DNA from: Theobroma cacao
Lineage: Eukaryota; Streptophyta; Magnoliopsida; Malvales; Malvaceae
Direction: 5' to 3'
Length of the DNA stretch: 64,000 nucleotides
Assembly (NCBI RefSeq): GCF_000208745.1
Contig: NC_030856.1
Coordinates: 6,473,464 to 6,537,463, forward strand
Shown here: one piece after another, positions 32,177-45,954 of the stretch
Position numbering within the stretch: the stretch's first letter is position 1
How the letters are laid out: the number at the start of each line of letters is the position of its first letter
Translations under genes and position numbers: made by a program
The notes under the pieces: model-generated
Database searches by the model: none
The model's input: only the letters and a program-made list of their open reading frames with translations
What the model was told of the DNA's origin: nothing

Positions 32177-32836
32177 TCAGAACAATACCGAGCTTTGTAT
32201 GATTCGTCCATTATTGGTGTTAAAGATCTTGAATCTATTGACCGTCTTTCTTTCAGTACTTTCACCGGAAGCAATGCGAGGATCAGGCTGACCATCAACA
32301 GGCATTTTGACGTCCGGAATCGGATCCATAGCTGCAACACTCGGACACCTGATCATGAAAGTGGTGAGCAACGCAAATTCAATAGCCAAGACCACCGAGA
32401 AGCTGAAACCAACGACGTTTATCACAATGTAACAATTCCCCAAAACGTCATCGGAGGCATTGCCTTGGCCCTTCACAGCCCTTCCCGCCACATAATTTTT
32501 AGTCAGCCAACATAGAATTCCAGCCAACAATGCAAATATGCAACACGAAGTACCTAAAATGGTAGGGAAAAACCAAGCTGGAGCTTCGATTTCTATTTCC
32601 TCTTCCTCTTCATCAACACCCAAACCACCTTTCTCCTCGATTTCATAATGCAATACAATACCAATTGTAACGGAAATGAAAAGAAGAATTACACAAATAA
32701 TTCCACATTCTATTATAACTATCGGAAAAAGTTTATCAGATTTGTCATCATTATGCTCGTTTTTCATTCTCCATGGATCACCTATTGTTTCCACCCAAAC
32801 CAAGTGAGCAACAAGGAACTGAATCCAGGAATGTAA
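32177..32836 (-). pseudogene. Four-pass membrane protein family, copy C (N-terminally deleted)
   Basis: The open frame (32177-32803, extendable upstream to about 32836 as ..W-I-Q-F-L-V-A-H-L-V-W) matches copy B from the end of the first membrane segment to INGRIIQ-like sequence. It has the acidic EEEEEIEIEAPAWFFPTILGT linker and the last two membrane segments. The N-terminal about 50 codons are gone. At about 32837 the sequence switches directly to AAATATCTTCTCTACTCTAA, which in copy B lies about 195 bp upstream of the ATG. A stop replaces the codon after SSVLF compared with copy B, shortening the C terminus. A deletion has thus removed the start and promoter-proximal DNA. Confidence 0.75.
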
Positions 32837-33640
32837 TAAATATCTTCTCTACTCTAAATTTCATTTAAATTTAGATTGAGATAATTTGGTAGTTTAATTT
32901 GGATAAGTTATGTGTGTCTTTCAGCTTTTTAATTGTAATCCAATATTCCTTCAGACAAAAAACATGTCTGATCACTTTGTATGGATTCAATCTCCCCGGT
33001 AATTTCTTGTCCCAACAATTCAATATCCACTTCTCCTATATTCACTAATTCCTTTTCAATTACATCTTCCCTTTCTCTTAAGGATCCTAATTCTATTTAG
33101 TTGAATACTACATCAGCAGCACACTCTCTCTCAGGGATTCAACATGTCTGCTGAGCAACATGAAAGGAATATGAGAATCTTCACTCTTTCTCTCTTTAAG
33201 GTTTTAGTAGTACTTTCTCTTTTAGGGATTCAACAGTCAAGAACAAAAAAAAGGAACTTGAGAATCACATTTGGAGAAAAAGAAACTATTTTAAGTTTTA
33301 TCTAATTAATTATTAAAAAATTTTTAATATTTCAGTTGAACATTTGGTGAGCTGACAGTATATAGAAACTATATATTATTGATGCATCAAATATTAACTC
33401 TATTTCTATTGTTAATATTTATGTAAATCTTTTGTATTAAAACTTTTTCAAAATCTTCAAACTCTCATGGCAAAATTTTGAGAGATTTTTTAACTTATAA
33501 ATTACCAAAATGTTATCTCTTATAGCATTCTTAAAATTTCATCATCTAAAGACTTCTATAAATTCGTTTGTATTAAGTTAAATTTTTATGATACAAATAC
33601 ATAATTATTGTGTCTCTATTCCCTTTTCCTTTTACACCTT
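32837..33640. other. Intergenic; short acidic open frame
   Basis: There is flank of copy C, then a minus-strand open stretch (about 32940-33105) that reads as an acidic peptide (REREDVIEKELVNIGEVDIE..). It has no start codon context or known domain and may be an exon relic. Two AGGGATTCAACA repeats occur at 33134 and 33224. Positions 33418-33630 repeat the sequence at 31603-31758. Confidence 0.35.
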
Positions 33641-36600
33641 CTTAATGTATAAATATGTGCATAAATTAAACTAATAAATAAAACTCGATTTAGAATAAAA
33701 TAACTAAAAAGAATGATGACAATAAAGAAATAAGACCAATTAAGAATTAATTTATAATTAAATTTATTTAAATAAATATAAAAATATAAGTAAAAAATTA
33801 AAATAAAAATTACCTAAAAAGAGAGTACCTACCTTATTGGGTTTCAATACCCAATCATAAAAAAACCCTGTTTCTTCGTTTCAACCTCCTAATGTTTTCA
33901 ATTGGATCCGCTTGGATTTTCCTAAAATTAAGAAAGATTAAAACTCACCCAAAAATTTCAATAACCCAAAAAAAAATTGTTGACTTTTCTTCTCTTTTCT
34001 TGCATTTTCTTCTTGTCAATTGCTTGTTTCTGTATTGTAATTGTGTTTGTTGTGGGCATTTTTCTACCCATCTTTTTTAATGTTGTTTTATATTCTATTT
34101 ATTGAATCCTAGTTCAGTTTCATTTGATTTTTAGTGTTAAATTTCAATCAGCATTTTCTTTTCTGCTCACCTTGTTTTTCTTTTTTTTATAATTTTTTTA
34201 TTTTTATTTTTTAATTTTATATTTTTATAATTTTTAATTTTTAAGTAAATCTCAAACAACATCTGAACATTTAGTTCATTGATTGATGCATGATTTTCTG
34301 CTTAAATAGTAGGGTTCGAATCTACTGTAATTTAAACATTAAAAATTTCTTTTAATTTAAAGCAGCTTCATAACAAAAAGTTTTTTACTTTTTACTTTGG
34401 CACATGTATTCTTAATACTCTTGTGTTGAACAGAGTTCAAATCTTTCTTTTTCCAGATGAAAAAAAGAAAGAAAGAAAGCTTTTTCTAACATGAACTTGC
34501 CATTAAAATGTAAAAAGAAAATTTTCTTAGGAACCAAACAAAGAGCACATTGGAATTACATGTAACCCATTCTTTCAAAAAACAATTGGGCCAGAAAACC
34601 TACTTAGTTTGGAAGGTGGGCTATATACACATTCGAAATATTTGAATGCATGTGTAAAACTTTTTTTTATTTTTTTGAATACATGGATTGAAAATTACTT
34701 TCCCACTATGCATATCCAAAAAAATAAAAAAAAATAATTCTGGCAATAGTGATGTATAGAGTATGGGCACAAAGGGTTAGTACATATTTGGCTTAAATAT
34801 TACTATCAAGCTGCAGATCTTTTGTACGAATTGTTTCATGACATATCATATGTATGGGGAGTGACAGATTAAACTAAAGTCAAATCACAGATGGGAGTGA
34901 CACACACACACACTAAAAAAGAAAAAAGAAAATGGTTCGACCTGGCTTTGAAAGAGATGTTATGTGTAAGGACACTTGAGATGTTACTTGTTGTGCCAAA
35001 GACTTTCTAACATGTAATTATGCCAACCAATTGGACCCATCAGAGAACCCTGAAACATGGTTTTTCAATTATATTTCTTTTTTTCGTTCTTCTTCTGTCA
35101 AAGGTTTTTCTCTATTGGATTGTGTTTGCCATGTGCTTTTTAAGCTTATCCAAACCCCCTCTTCCCACAATAATTTAAGCAGTGATTGACATGTGAAGAT
35201 GCTGCTTTTTGCTCCTTCTGCTCCCTGCATGGTTCAAATCAAACCAAACCCCCCGCTCCAAAGCACAGCTTCCGATTGGATTCATGAACTGCTATAACAA
35301 GACACAGACATAACCAAAGACTTAACATCAAAACTTCTCACAATGAAAAGACTTGTCGTACTTTTGACATATCAAAACAGCCAATCCCATCATGGAATTT
35401 GGTTTCAGAAAAAGGGTTTTTGCTGCATTAAGAGCACATAATGTATTAAAAATTATCAAAGTAACAGTACTACATATCTAATAATTTATTGTTGGCTAAG
35501 ATCTTTCGAAAGGAAAAAAAAAACATGTGACTTCTCTCCTTAAATCCCATTTAATTTTCAATTAGTGGGTGACCATGTTTCTAATTATCTCCATTGAGTG
35601 CTTCCCACTGCCTCTGCAATATCTGTATTTTGTCTATGCATGTGGGTGGACATGCCAGAGTAAGCTAGCCAACTGCTTCAATGGCATCCACCATCTCCAT
35701 GGCCCCACTGATCAAGACAACATCTCCTAATCTGAAAATTGTTATTATTATTATCCAAAGGGGAGGGCAGGGCCAGGGGGAATCTCCCACAGTTCCTAAT
35801 TTTCTTTTATTGCTACATGTAATTTGTTTTTAGACAAGAGGCAAAGATTATAATCTCATTCCCAAAATGTTAAGTACAAATTTTTTACATTGATATTATA
35901 TATTTTTTTTGAAATTAAAATTTAAAATAAAGTTATATCATTCTCATTGTTTAATATGTAAATAATCCAAATCAAGAAAATTATAAATGACCGATAACTT
36001 TTTCTTTAACTCAACTAGACGTAAAATTAATTTGTTCTCTTAAATAATTTTAGTTAACTTATTTTACTTAAGTAAACAACAATTGAAAAAGAAAACAACT
36101 TATTTCTCCAACTTATTAATTAAGTAATTTCAAATTTGTTTCAAAATTTCATTAGAGTTTATTTCAGCAAGTAATTTTCTAAACAATTCAAGCTATTCGA
36201 AAAATCAATATTTATTGCATCGATTTTGTATACTTTCTATCCCGATGTTACAGTTTTTGACTTTAAAATTATGTAAAATTAATCATGACATTTAAACTTT
36301 TTAACACTTTATAACACCATAAATATGAAATTACACTTCATAGATAACTCGTATATAGGTGATGAAAGTTCATCATACTCAACTTAAATAATGATTTTTT
36401 TAAAAACTTATTATATTAAATTACTTGATAAATTATATATCGATTTATTATATCGTATAAAAATATTTACCCTTAATTTTTTATGTTTAAAAAAAAAAAC
36501 TGGTATTCATTCATCATAAAACGGGAAACAAACATGAAAGGAAGGAACCAGAACCTCCCTCCACCTAAACACAGACAGCAGACATACAAAAATGAATCTG

Positions 36601-38469
36601 CAAATTCAAAACATCATCCCTGACTTCCCTAAAACCAAAAACATTTATAACCCCCCGCTAACAAGGAGGTTAGCAGAGCCTCCTACCCTTGATATTATAT
36701 TAGACTTTCGCCCTCAAACTGAACATTTCAATTCCATCCTTGACTATGTTTGTCAAATTGTCTCACTTATATTGAATCATCAATGTCATCTTAAAAAATA
36801 TATATTTGGTATTTGCTTAGAGTATGCCAAAATTTTGGAAGAGCTTATGCAGACAAGAGTTCCCCATTATTATTTTTTTCTATTCAAATCTATTCCTTCT
36901 CTTCATTTGAAAAATGCATAATTAAGGTACAGACTAGTACAATATATATGTACGTATATATGTATGTTCATCTAGCATTTGATTAAAATGAATATAAATT
37001 TTATTTTATGTGAATTTGGTTTCTAGTGCATTTTTTATACAATGAAGTAGGAAAAAGTTGGACCCATGAGATGAAATGTTAGAGTTAAAGAAACTAGTGT
37101 AATGATAATCATAACAATACTATTCCTGAGTTGGTATTTTATTGAGGATCTAAAAATTTGAAAGAGTAATTTAAGGCAAAAACTCATGATTGAAAATTAT
37201 TAGCTTGAATCAATGGGTTTTTGCACCAAAAAGATTGGTTGATTGGCCTCAAAGCTTAATTAAAAACGTAAAAGAGTATGGTTGAAGTGAAAGGTCTTTT
37301 CCTTTTTCTTTTTATTTTTTTTTCTTTCAAATAGCAAATAATATGAAAGTGATAAGGAAATCATAACATAGAAATAGTGGGATAAGGAGTGGCGTTGAAG
37401 AGAATTAATTGGTGGTATGGACCTAATTGAAATCATTGTTATTTGATTGGGCCACTAAGAAACAATCATTATAGGCCCATATTCTAATTCTATAAACCCT
37501 ACATTTTTTACAACCAATCATGTGCAGGTGAAGGTACATGTGGCCCCTTTAGGCCACCTGGAAAAGTTGGAAATAAATGGCATTTAAGAAAATGGGCCCA
37601 AACTCAAAATTGGGAAATATTTTGACATTTCTTTTTCATTTAGCAGTAAGTAGATTAGTGTTACAGTGAGATATTTACTCTTTACAATTTATGGCCCAAT
37701 AAGGCTTATTAACATTAACACAATATCATATATATGCTTCACACAAGAATTCTTATTTAGTTGTAAGGGGGAAACAAACTTATGGAAAATACACATTTCA
37801 AAGAAAAAAAAACCCTTTTTTATGTTTTTCACAAGAAAGTAAAAATGAAAAAATGTTAGCTTTAGAGCCAAATTAGGAAATTAATTATATATATAATCGT
37901 TTATTGAAGTATATATGAGAAAATAAAAACTAACCGTGCAAGCACTGATCAAGAAAATCTACTTAAGTTAATTGAATAGATTGGGGAATGGTCGGCAAGT
38001 TAATCATAATTTATTAGAAGATTAAAATGAATTAATTATAATAAACCATGATTTGTGTATGTATGAATGCACGTGTGCATCTGCACACACGTGCGTGCCA
38101 CAAAAATAAAAGAGAAAGAAATTATTAAAAATTGGAAAAATCAGAATGCAAAGTACAAATCAAAATAATGACGAGAAAGGATTAGAAAGCAAAATAAAAT
38201 AATATATAAAAATGGGTGTCACGTGCCCTTCCAACTTCTAAAATCCCTCAATATAACTAGAAATTTTGCATTCAGAAAATGAAGGGAGAGATGGGGATGA
38301 GGCGAGCATAGATTTGCCATTATCTACCATTGTTAAGTACATATATAAAATATATATATATAAGCTTTGGGGTGGGGGGTACTGAGTCAGACTTAAAAAA
38401 CATCCAAACTTTCTTGGGAGGATCTCTATAGGGACAACCATAAGAAGAAAGGAAAGTAACAGAGATCTA

Positions 38470-38590
38470 ATGAATAACAACAAAATTAGCCAGAGAGGAC
38501 AAAACAACACCAGCCTAGCCATGAAGGAAGCTCCTCACCCCTTCCTTTTTTATTAACCCCCCATCACCTCTCTCTCTCAAGGAGGAATCC
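38470..38590 (+). other. Short block similar to 40450-40580
   Basis: AGAGGACAAAA..AACA..GGC..CCATGAAGGAA, then a C-rich and CT-rich tail, is found here and again 1.97 kb downstream in the same orientation. Both contain a short ATG frame beginning M-K-E (11 codons here). The basis of the similarity is unknown; chance in low-complexity DNA cannot be excluded. Confidence 0.3.
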
Positions 38591-39017
38591 AAGGAGCACT
38601 TTTTTAGCAGACATTGAAGCCTTAGATCATCTGCCATTCAGCTTTCTATATGTTTTATCTGCATGTTGTTTTCAGACAGTTTCCATAAATGGACCCTCCC
38701 CCCTCCCTTCACCCCTTACCCACCCCAAAATATAAGGGTACTACTATTCCCCAAAACAGCCATCTACTGTGGTTCTTTTTTCAGGTTATCCAGTGACAAT
38801 GGTCTCACATAGTCAATACTAAGATATTTGAACTTAGAGACAACCATTAAGCTTGATGGAGAATACACTTATTAATTTAATTTTTTAAAAATTAAAAATG
38901 TTAATTTAGTATGATAAGAGAAGATGATGTAACAGGCTTAAAAAACGATATCACATCAAACATTTTATTAACAATATTATTATTTTTTGTGTTTTACATT
39001 TAAATTTATATAGATGC

Positions 39018-39047
39018 ATGAATGAATGAATGAATGAATGAATGAAT
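39018..39047. repeat. (GAAT)n microsatellite
   Basis: About seven perfect GAAT units. Confidence 0.9.
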
Positions 39048-40549
39048 CTTATGTTGTTATAGAGATATCTGATTCATGGAACCCTATAGTACAAACTATT
39101 CCCATCTTCCATGGATGGGTAGCCAAATAAAAAGAAAAAAACCCTATAGCACAAACTACAATGGTGTGGGACCAATATATACTAGTAATATTTCTGTTAC
39201 ATGTTTTGTAATGAGACATGGAAACCCTAGAAGGGTGGTGTATTTGCTTCCTTTGTGAGACATTGCAATCTATCAAAAACTGACCCTTCATTCTTAAATT
39301 TGGTCTCTGACAGATCCATGATTCTTTTTCCCCCACATTGGTACCCTTTTCCATGTATTTGATGAGGCCCCCCCCTAATTCTTCAACCAAGACATTCTTT
39401 TCACTTGCATTCTGCAATTCCTATTGCTATATAGTATTATTATGTTTTTTGATGTTGTTGGGGTTTAGATTCTTGAGAGAATAATGTGAGAAAAATCATA
39501 CGCATATAGTTAAATTATCATGATTTTTCAATGTTGTTTGTGGTATAGAGATGGGGTTGGGTCATCATTTTCTTCTTTTGCTTGGCACTGTTTGAAAAGC
39601 TGAGTGAGTGGTGAGATACCTTGAGGCTAAGATATGATACTTAATTCCAAGTGAGCTTGACAAATTATGGAGTGCATTAACAGAAAATAATGAAACAATA
39701 ATAACCAATAAAAGTGAAATATGAATTGCTGGGACTTTCTTTTTCTTTCCTTTTGATTTTGTGTATAAGACATATCAATGACACCCCTCTTTTTCCCCAC
39801 TAGGGTATGATAAAAGTATTCTCTGAGACCATAATACTTGAGTCTTTTTTTTCCCCTTTCAACACTGAGACCATAATTGTTTTGGAATATTGCAACTTTG
39901 ACAGGTAAATACATGTGCAACTATTGTTCAAAGTTGGACTCAATTTTCTTTTTTTTTTTGTATTTCCAAGAGAAAAAATACAGAAACAATAAAGGATAAG
40001 AGGGGGGAAATGACTGTTAGAATGCGTGTTCTGAGAGATAAGGATTGAAGCTGAGAAAGGGAAATGACAGTAAATATGTTAAAACAAAAGCTTGAGAAAA
40101 AGATTTCACACAGTACTGGGAAAGTCCCCTCCCCCCTAAAATCATGGTTTCTCTTCCATTACCATGTGGCAATCACGTGCTGCCTTGCAGCTCCAGGACA
40201 AATTCCCCTTATCCACCAAAAAAACTTTGGTCATCATATGCATTCATGATACGCTGTCAATGCTCAGCACTGAAACCACCCTTTTGGCACTGCATTGCCA
40301 GTTTCTGCTACAATCTTTTCTACCCCCTTTTGATTTTCTTCTTCTTTTTTTTTTTTTTGGCATTACAAAGTTGAATTTTCTAAAGGGTAATAACAAAAAA
40401 AAACCCAAGGTATTATTATCAGCCATAAATTCAACTCTGATAGTAAAGAACAATGATAAATAAAGAGGACAAAATTTAACAGGCAAAACCATGAAGGAAA
40501 ATTCATCCCCCTTTCCCCTTCTCCAAATTAAATACTGTCTCTTTGTTAA

Positions 40550-40552
<3 letters not shown>

Positions 40553-40584
<32 letters not shown>
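40553..40584. repeat. (CT)n microsatellite
   Basis: About 16 uninterrupted CT units. Confidence 0.95.
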
Positions 40585-40586
<2 letters not shown>

Positions 40587-42801
40587 GTGATCATGAACAT
40601 GCTGGTTCGGTGGTTCCTGACCCCATGATTATTGGGTCTGCAATCTAATTAATCCTTAAAATTTTAATGTGTCCGTACTCTTACACTCTCTGATGAGATT
40701 GCAAAGTCCAAGACATTCTAAGTGTTGCAGCTGCATTTCTTCATGTCCTTCACATGGCAGGTCAGATCATTGGAAATTGCAAAAAGAAAATAAAAAACCA
40801 TAAAAATCATCCTATTACGATAACATTTTCTCTTCGATTTTAATGGGGTTGCTCTTAATCTGTGGGCAAAGTCAGATTAGAGGTTTTTTATATACAAAGC
40901 TTGATTCCATAATGAACTTCAAATGTTCAAAATCTGGCATACAAAGAGGGAACAGGCTTTGGGATTAATTAAATGCACAACTTAGTTCTGTAAATTAAAC
41001 ACTCTTAAATCTCATTTTAAGCTGAGCAAGGGCTTAGGGAACCTGTCAGGTTATGTTATAAAGCTCCATTGATTCTATTGGTAACTACTTTGGCAGGAAA
41101 AAAATTGCAAAATGAAGGAATTGTCATAGAACTTGTCCTTTATATTTGGAATATTTAGCACTAGATTTGGATATATATAATGTGTTTGAAGAAGGCACAA
41201 GTTTTAAGAACAATGACGAAGGAATTGTGTAAATGAGTTTGACATGTTTGTAAAGATGCAGTTCACAAATCTATGAGAAGCCCTAAGTTTTTGAAAGAAT
41301 CAAAAGGGAAATATCGAGTTATCCACAGATTCCGATCATGAAAACAACTTAACACCATCACCAACCCAAACCCAAATTTTATTTATTATGTTTACTCAGT
41401 ACATAGTATCGGATATCTCTTCATCATTTTTTTATACTATTAATTACTTTTAACTTTATCCAAATTTTATCGAAAAAAATTCTTTTCGGAATCTAAAATT
41501 TTATTCAAATATAACTTCATCGAATGTTTTTATCTAAATCCGACTTAATCTGATAATTCAATTCGAATTTCATTAGATTCTTACTATTTTAGTACAGTTT
41601 TAACTGCTTAAATTAAGGATGATATATATATATTTTAATACCTAAAGATAGAATATTGTAGGAAGACATGATGGTGTAGAAGTAAAAGAGTGAAGGTAAG
41701 TTGTAGCCAAAATAGCAGTCAATGAGTTGAGTAACCGAGTGGGAGTGAAGGAGGACAAACCGTCCAAGAATTGAGGGTCGGTTTTCTTGCATTTAAACGG
41801 TAATTTAGAAGAAGAAGAGAAAGAAAACATGAATGGCTTTGACTTTTAAGTCAAATCAAGCCAAAATAAAGTGATGGGGCAGTGCACATTTTCAATAAAA
41901 ACAAGGCCGAATTATTGAATAAACTTGACCTTTTTAACACACACACACACACACAAAACCAAAAAGCCAAATATTATACAAAACCTTTGATATCAAATCA
42001 TATGGGATTTTTTTTTTAAATAATGTATGAAATTTTAAAAAGTTTATGAATTATTTAATAAATTTAAATAAAATTTATTCTTTTATTATGTTAATCAAAT
42101 TTCATATGACATTAATATAAAAAATGAAAAACGTCAAGTGGGTTATATCACCATACATGTCATACAAAACAAAAATAAGAAATGACATTTTAAATAACGA
42201 TAATTAATCAATATTAGTTATAAAGATATATTTGGTTAAAAATAAAAATATAAAAATTTGATTGAATATAATAAAAAAATAAAATTTTATTTAATTTTTA
42301 AAATAATTCAGTAACTTTTATTTAACATTATGCCTAAAGTCTTTAACCAATCAGATTTGACAAGAAAAACAAAAACAGGAGCCTAGTGTAGTTCCCACCC
42401 TCGTTTTGATTTAGAATCAATTTTTTTTCCTATTTTTCAAAAAGTGAAGGAAGACTTTATTGGACATAATGAGCCTACAATATCCAAAACATATAGTCAC
42501 AAGAAAGTTACACCCCTTTGCCTTTTCAATCAATGAAAGAAGATAAAAACCATATGTTTCGAATTTCCCCGTTTTAATTTTTCTCATAACTTAACTTCTG
42601 TCCTTCCTTCGTTGCACCGATTGCATACATTTCTAACTCATGGCTTTAGGCATGTGATGCACTTACAAACTTTGTAAAAGAAAACAATATGGAAAAACAA
42701 ACAAGCAAGTAAATAAATTAATAAGAGTGTTGTTATAAATACTCTCACCTTTATTCTCCCATCAACCTCCATCGGTTGCTTTTAATGTACATTTTGACAT
42801 C

Positions 42802-42819
42802 ACCCCCCCCCCCCCCCCC
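42802..42819. repeat. Poly-C tract
   Basis: A run of about 18 C followed by seven A. The length is prone to sequencing error. Confidence 0.9.
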
Positions 42820-44295
42820 AAAAAAATAATATAAGCCTAATAAGAAATTATAAAAGGAGAGAGAAGTGAATGAATGGCAAGTCAAAAGTTTATAACATTA
42901 TTCTAGTGAATACAAGATTTTACATGACAGGTGATTGAAAGATAATTATATAAAATTATGATTTATATGTATCAAATTTTATATATATAATAATTTAAAA
43001 ATAATAAAAATAAAGAAATGACGATCACCATCCGTCATTACTTTGGCTCTACTGCTGGTTGTCAATGAATGCTCAGTTGGAATGCTTCCAAAGTAAAAAA
43101 AATTCCATTATTTTGTCACAAAAGCATGAACATTTAACTCACATCAAAAGGAACAAATTTCAAACCCCCTAACGACCTTGTTAAAAGTTATATCCCTAAA
43201 GAGCCTTGAGCAATAAGAATTATGAAACTTTTGGGACAAGATTTTGCTCCTTTTTCCTTTCTTCTCATTCAATTGCGTGTAAAAGAAACCATTAGATATC
43301 AACCAACAAAGTTGCATTATTCCACTTAGTTTGGTGGGCTAGAGCTCCTAAATCCGAGAGCCAAAAATATATATATATTTTCTCACTCAAAAAGGTCACC
43401 CCAAATTCAACCGAGTATTATATTTACCTATAACACGGTTTAAAGGGGCCCCAAGGGCACCTAATCCCAATAGCTTAAAGGATTTTTGGCCCATAATGAC
43501 TTAGTCAAGGCAAAGGTGGGCTCAACCCAACAGTGTTAAAGAGTCTCTTGGTCGGTCGGTGAATTTACCATATAAAAATATTTTTATCTTTTTGACCCTC
43601 TTGTATAGGAAAAGTTAATTCTATGAAGGCATAGAGGGTTATAACACGAATTACGATATTGTTATTTTTTTATTATTTTAAATTTTCACTATATACGTGC
43701 GTATATATAAATACAAATAATTAGATAGAAAAAAGAGGGACATTATTTAAATTTAACATACACATGACTTACTATAAATAGAATATAAATGTGAAAGCGA
43801 TGCTTTGCTTGCCAACATTAAATTATGTCCATCATAATTAATATTATATATAAATAATTGGTTGAGGAAAGCAAGAGATGTTATAGTAATATATATGTGC
43901 TATGCCCTATGAGGATGCAAAACTGTGGACGTGTTACAGAGTGAATGAACTTTCCCTAGAAGGTGTAATGCTGAAGAAAGAACTTTTTGATTCTTAACTC
44001 TCTCGAGGAAAACTCCAATATTTGTTCAATAATTATATGCATTTATCAATTTCCATGCAAAAGACAAACTCCCTTCTTTCCCCTATTCTTTGTGCATAGG
44101 GGAGATCAAGAAAAATGAAGAATGAACATGCACCCTATAAATCTAGAGGGTGAGTACAAATATGTTAAAGAAAGTAAACAAAGTGTGAAAGTAATTAATG
44201 TGTATGTGTGATCTTGACTAAATTTACAGAGACCATATTCAATCATCTACTTGCTTATGGCTGTCTGGGTAGTTGTCAATTTGTTCTTTTTCCCC

Positions 44296-44298
<3 letters not shown>

Positions 44299-44326
<28 letters not shown>
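44299..44326. repeat. (AG)n microsatellite
   Basis: About 14 uninterrupted AG units. Confidence 0.95.
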
Positions 44327-45220
44327 TGCTTGATCCAACATTATGTTTTTTGGTCTTTCTTTCCTCCTTGGTTTATTGCTTTACTATATTGAATTGAATC
44401 ACCCTTTCACCCCTATAGTCTACTTTAACTTAAAAATGGGAAATTGAGACATAAAAAATGTATTCCCACTAGACCTTGAGGTTTGTATTTTTTTTTTCTT
44501 TCCTTTTTGCCCATCTTGAGATGGAAAAATGAAATTGGAAACTCAAAGAGTACTAGAATATAATGAAGACAAGGTTTTGAGGTCAACAAGATTCATGACA
44601 TTGGTCACCTTGAACTAAGCTTGAACCATGCATTCAATATGCAATAATATTTAAAGAAACAATATAAAATTAAGATGATACCAAATGTACACTACAAGCA
44701 AGCCATGTAGATTATAAATGATGACCATAAATTTTTTTTTTCTTAAACAAGCTTATGCTAGCTGATCCACCAAACATGGTTTTGAAACGTTTATGGTATC
44801 ATCCCTAGGAAGAAAAACCTGGTCAAGTTCTTCTAGTTGAGATGCACCCCTTTACCTTTTTTTTCTGTTTAATTAATTAATTGGTTTTAATTAATTACCA
44901 CATGCTTTCCCATCAAGTCCATGTTGTGTTTGAAGAGATGCATTGATGAAAAAAATTTATTATAAGAAGACTTTAGGGTGTTAATCTTGCATGCAAGTCC
45001 AATTAATTGTGTAATGGGTTCCCTCAACCATTTATGGTTTTAGAATTGGAAATAAAAATCACTTGACTTTCTTGCCACTTGGATTAAGAATATATTATGG
45101 ATCATTTTCCAATAGAGAAAAAGATTGTTGTACATTTTTCTTTTTGGGGTACAACCAATCACTAATCTTCACACCTTAAAGAATTAGGTCAAGTCAACCT
45201 TATATTAAAAGAAAAAGCAA

Positions 45221-45720
45221 ATATGGGTATGCCATGCAAATCCATTTTTCTTCACCTTAATTGGGCATTTCCCACCCCCCATTTTGATCATGTTGGCACT
45301 ATTTTACCATCTCTTTGGAGACTTTTACCCTTTAGCAATGGTACTAAGAGTGAAGTGTTGGTCATGTTCTCTACCGACACAACCGTTGATAGGAGAGTGG
45401 GCAGTGGTGGCCTTGCCCCTTTGGCCTTGAGGGGGAAAATTCCCTTTGGGAAGTCAAGCAAAAAGGTCAGAAAATAGGGAGAAAACGTGGTCAAATAGCG
45501 ACTAGCCGTTACTTGTAAGATTTCCCAAAACCGAAAGAAAAAAACAAAAAGAAATGATGATCTAATATTGTACACCAATTTGCCACGTGCTTTGCGGGTG
45601 TCAACGTGTTTGCATGACACATGCAGCGTACCGTTTTTGGAATTGAACATGTCATATGACCAAGCTCGACGTGATTCGTGCGCACATGTGGCTTCTGGGT
45701 ATTTATTATTTTTAATATCT
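45221..45720. promoter_or_regulatory. GC-richer unique island, candidate regulatory block
   Basis: A 500-bp patch is less AT-rich than its surroundings and not obviously repetitive. It contains GCCACGTGC (a G-box, about 45581-45589), CAACGTG, CGACGTG and CACATG variants in close order (45580-45690). Opposed short open frames (45223-45477, 45288-45650) are not gene-like. It could be a distal regulatory element or an old gene relic. Confidence 0.3.
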
Positions 45721-45954
45721 TATTAAGATTTAATTTAATTATCATTTTTAATTGTTAATCTATTGTTACTTAGTTTCTCACATATTACAAATAAAAACAA
45801 ATAATAAAATTATCTAACAAAAATCAAATATGTTTTTGTATTTTAAATTTCCCTGTAGGATAAATTTTGAATTAATATCACTATATTAAATATTAAGTGT
45901 GTTGTTATTTTTATTATATGAAACATAAAATCGTACTAAATTCATTAAAATAAA

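Larger units (their letters stand above)
33641..45220. other. Long stretch without a convincing gene
   Basis: About 11.6 kb of AT-rich DNA. Scattered open frames (for example 33892-34080, 36592-36921, 38238-38522, 39049-39417, 39627-39920, 40144-40492) are short, often overlap on both strands, and show no domain or splice structure. No tRNA, rRNA or known microRNA sequence was recognised. It holds several microsatellites (listed separately) and little recognisable transposon sequence. It may contain distal regulatory DNA or non-coding transcripts, which cannot be judged from sequence alone. Confidence 0.5.

Noticed and set aside
38238..38522. 94-codon minus-strand frame with a signal-peptide-like start
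   Set aside because: Considered as a secreted peptide precursor, but the rest is AT-microsatellite translation (YIYILYMYL) and no known peptide motif is present.
33641..45220. Search for familiar plant microRNA sequences
   Set aside because: No mature sequences of the common conserved families (for example miR156, 160, 164, 166, 167, 172, 319, 390, 396) were recognised by eye; a hairpin scan was not possible.
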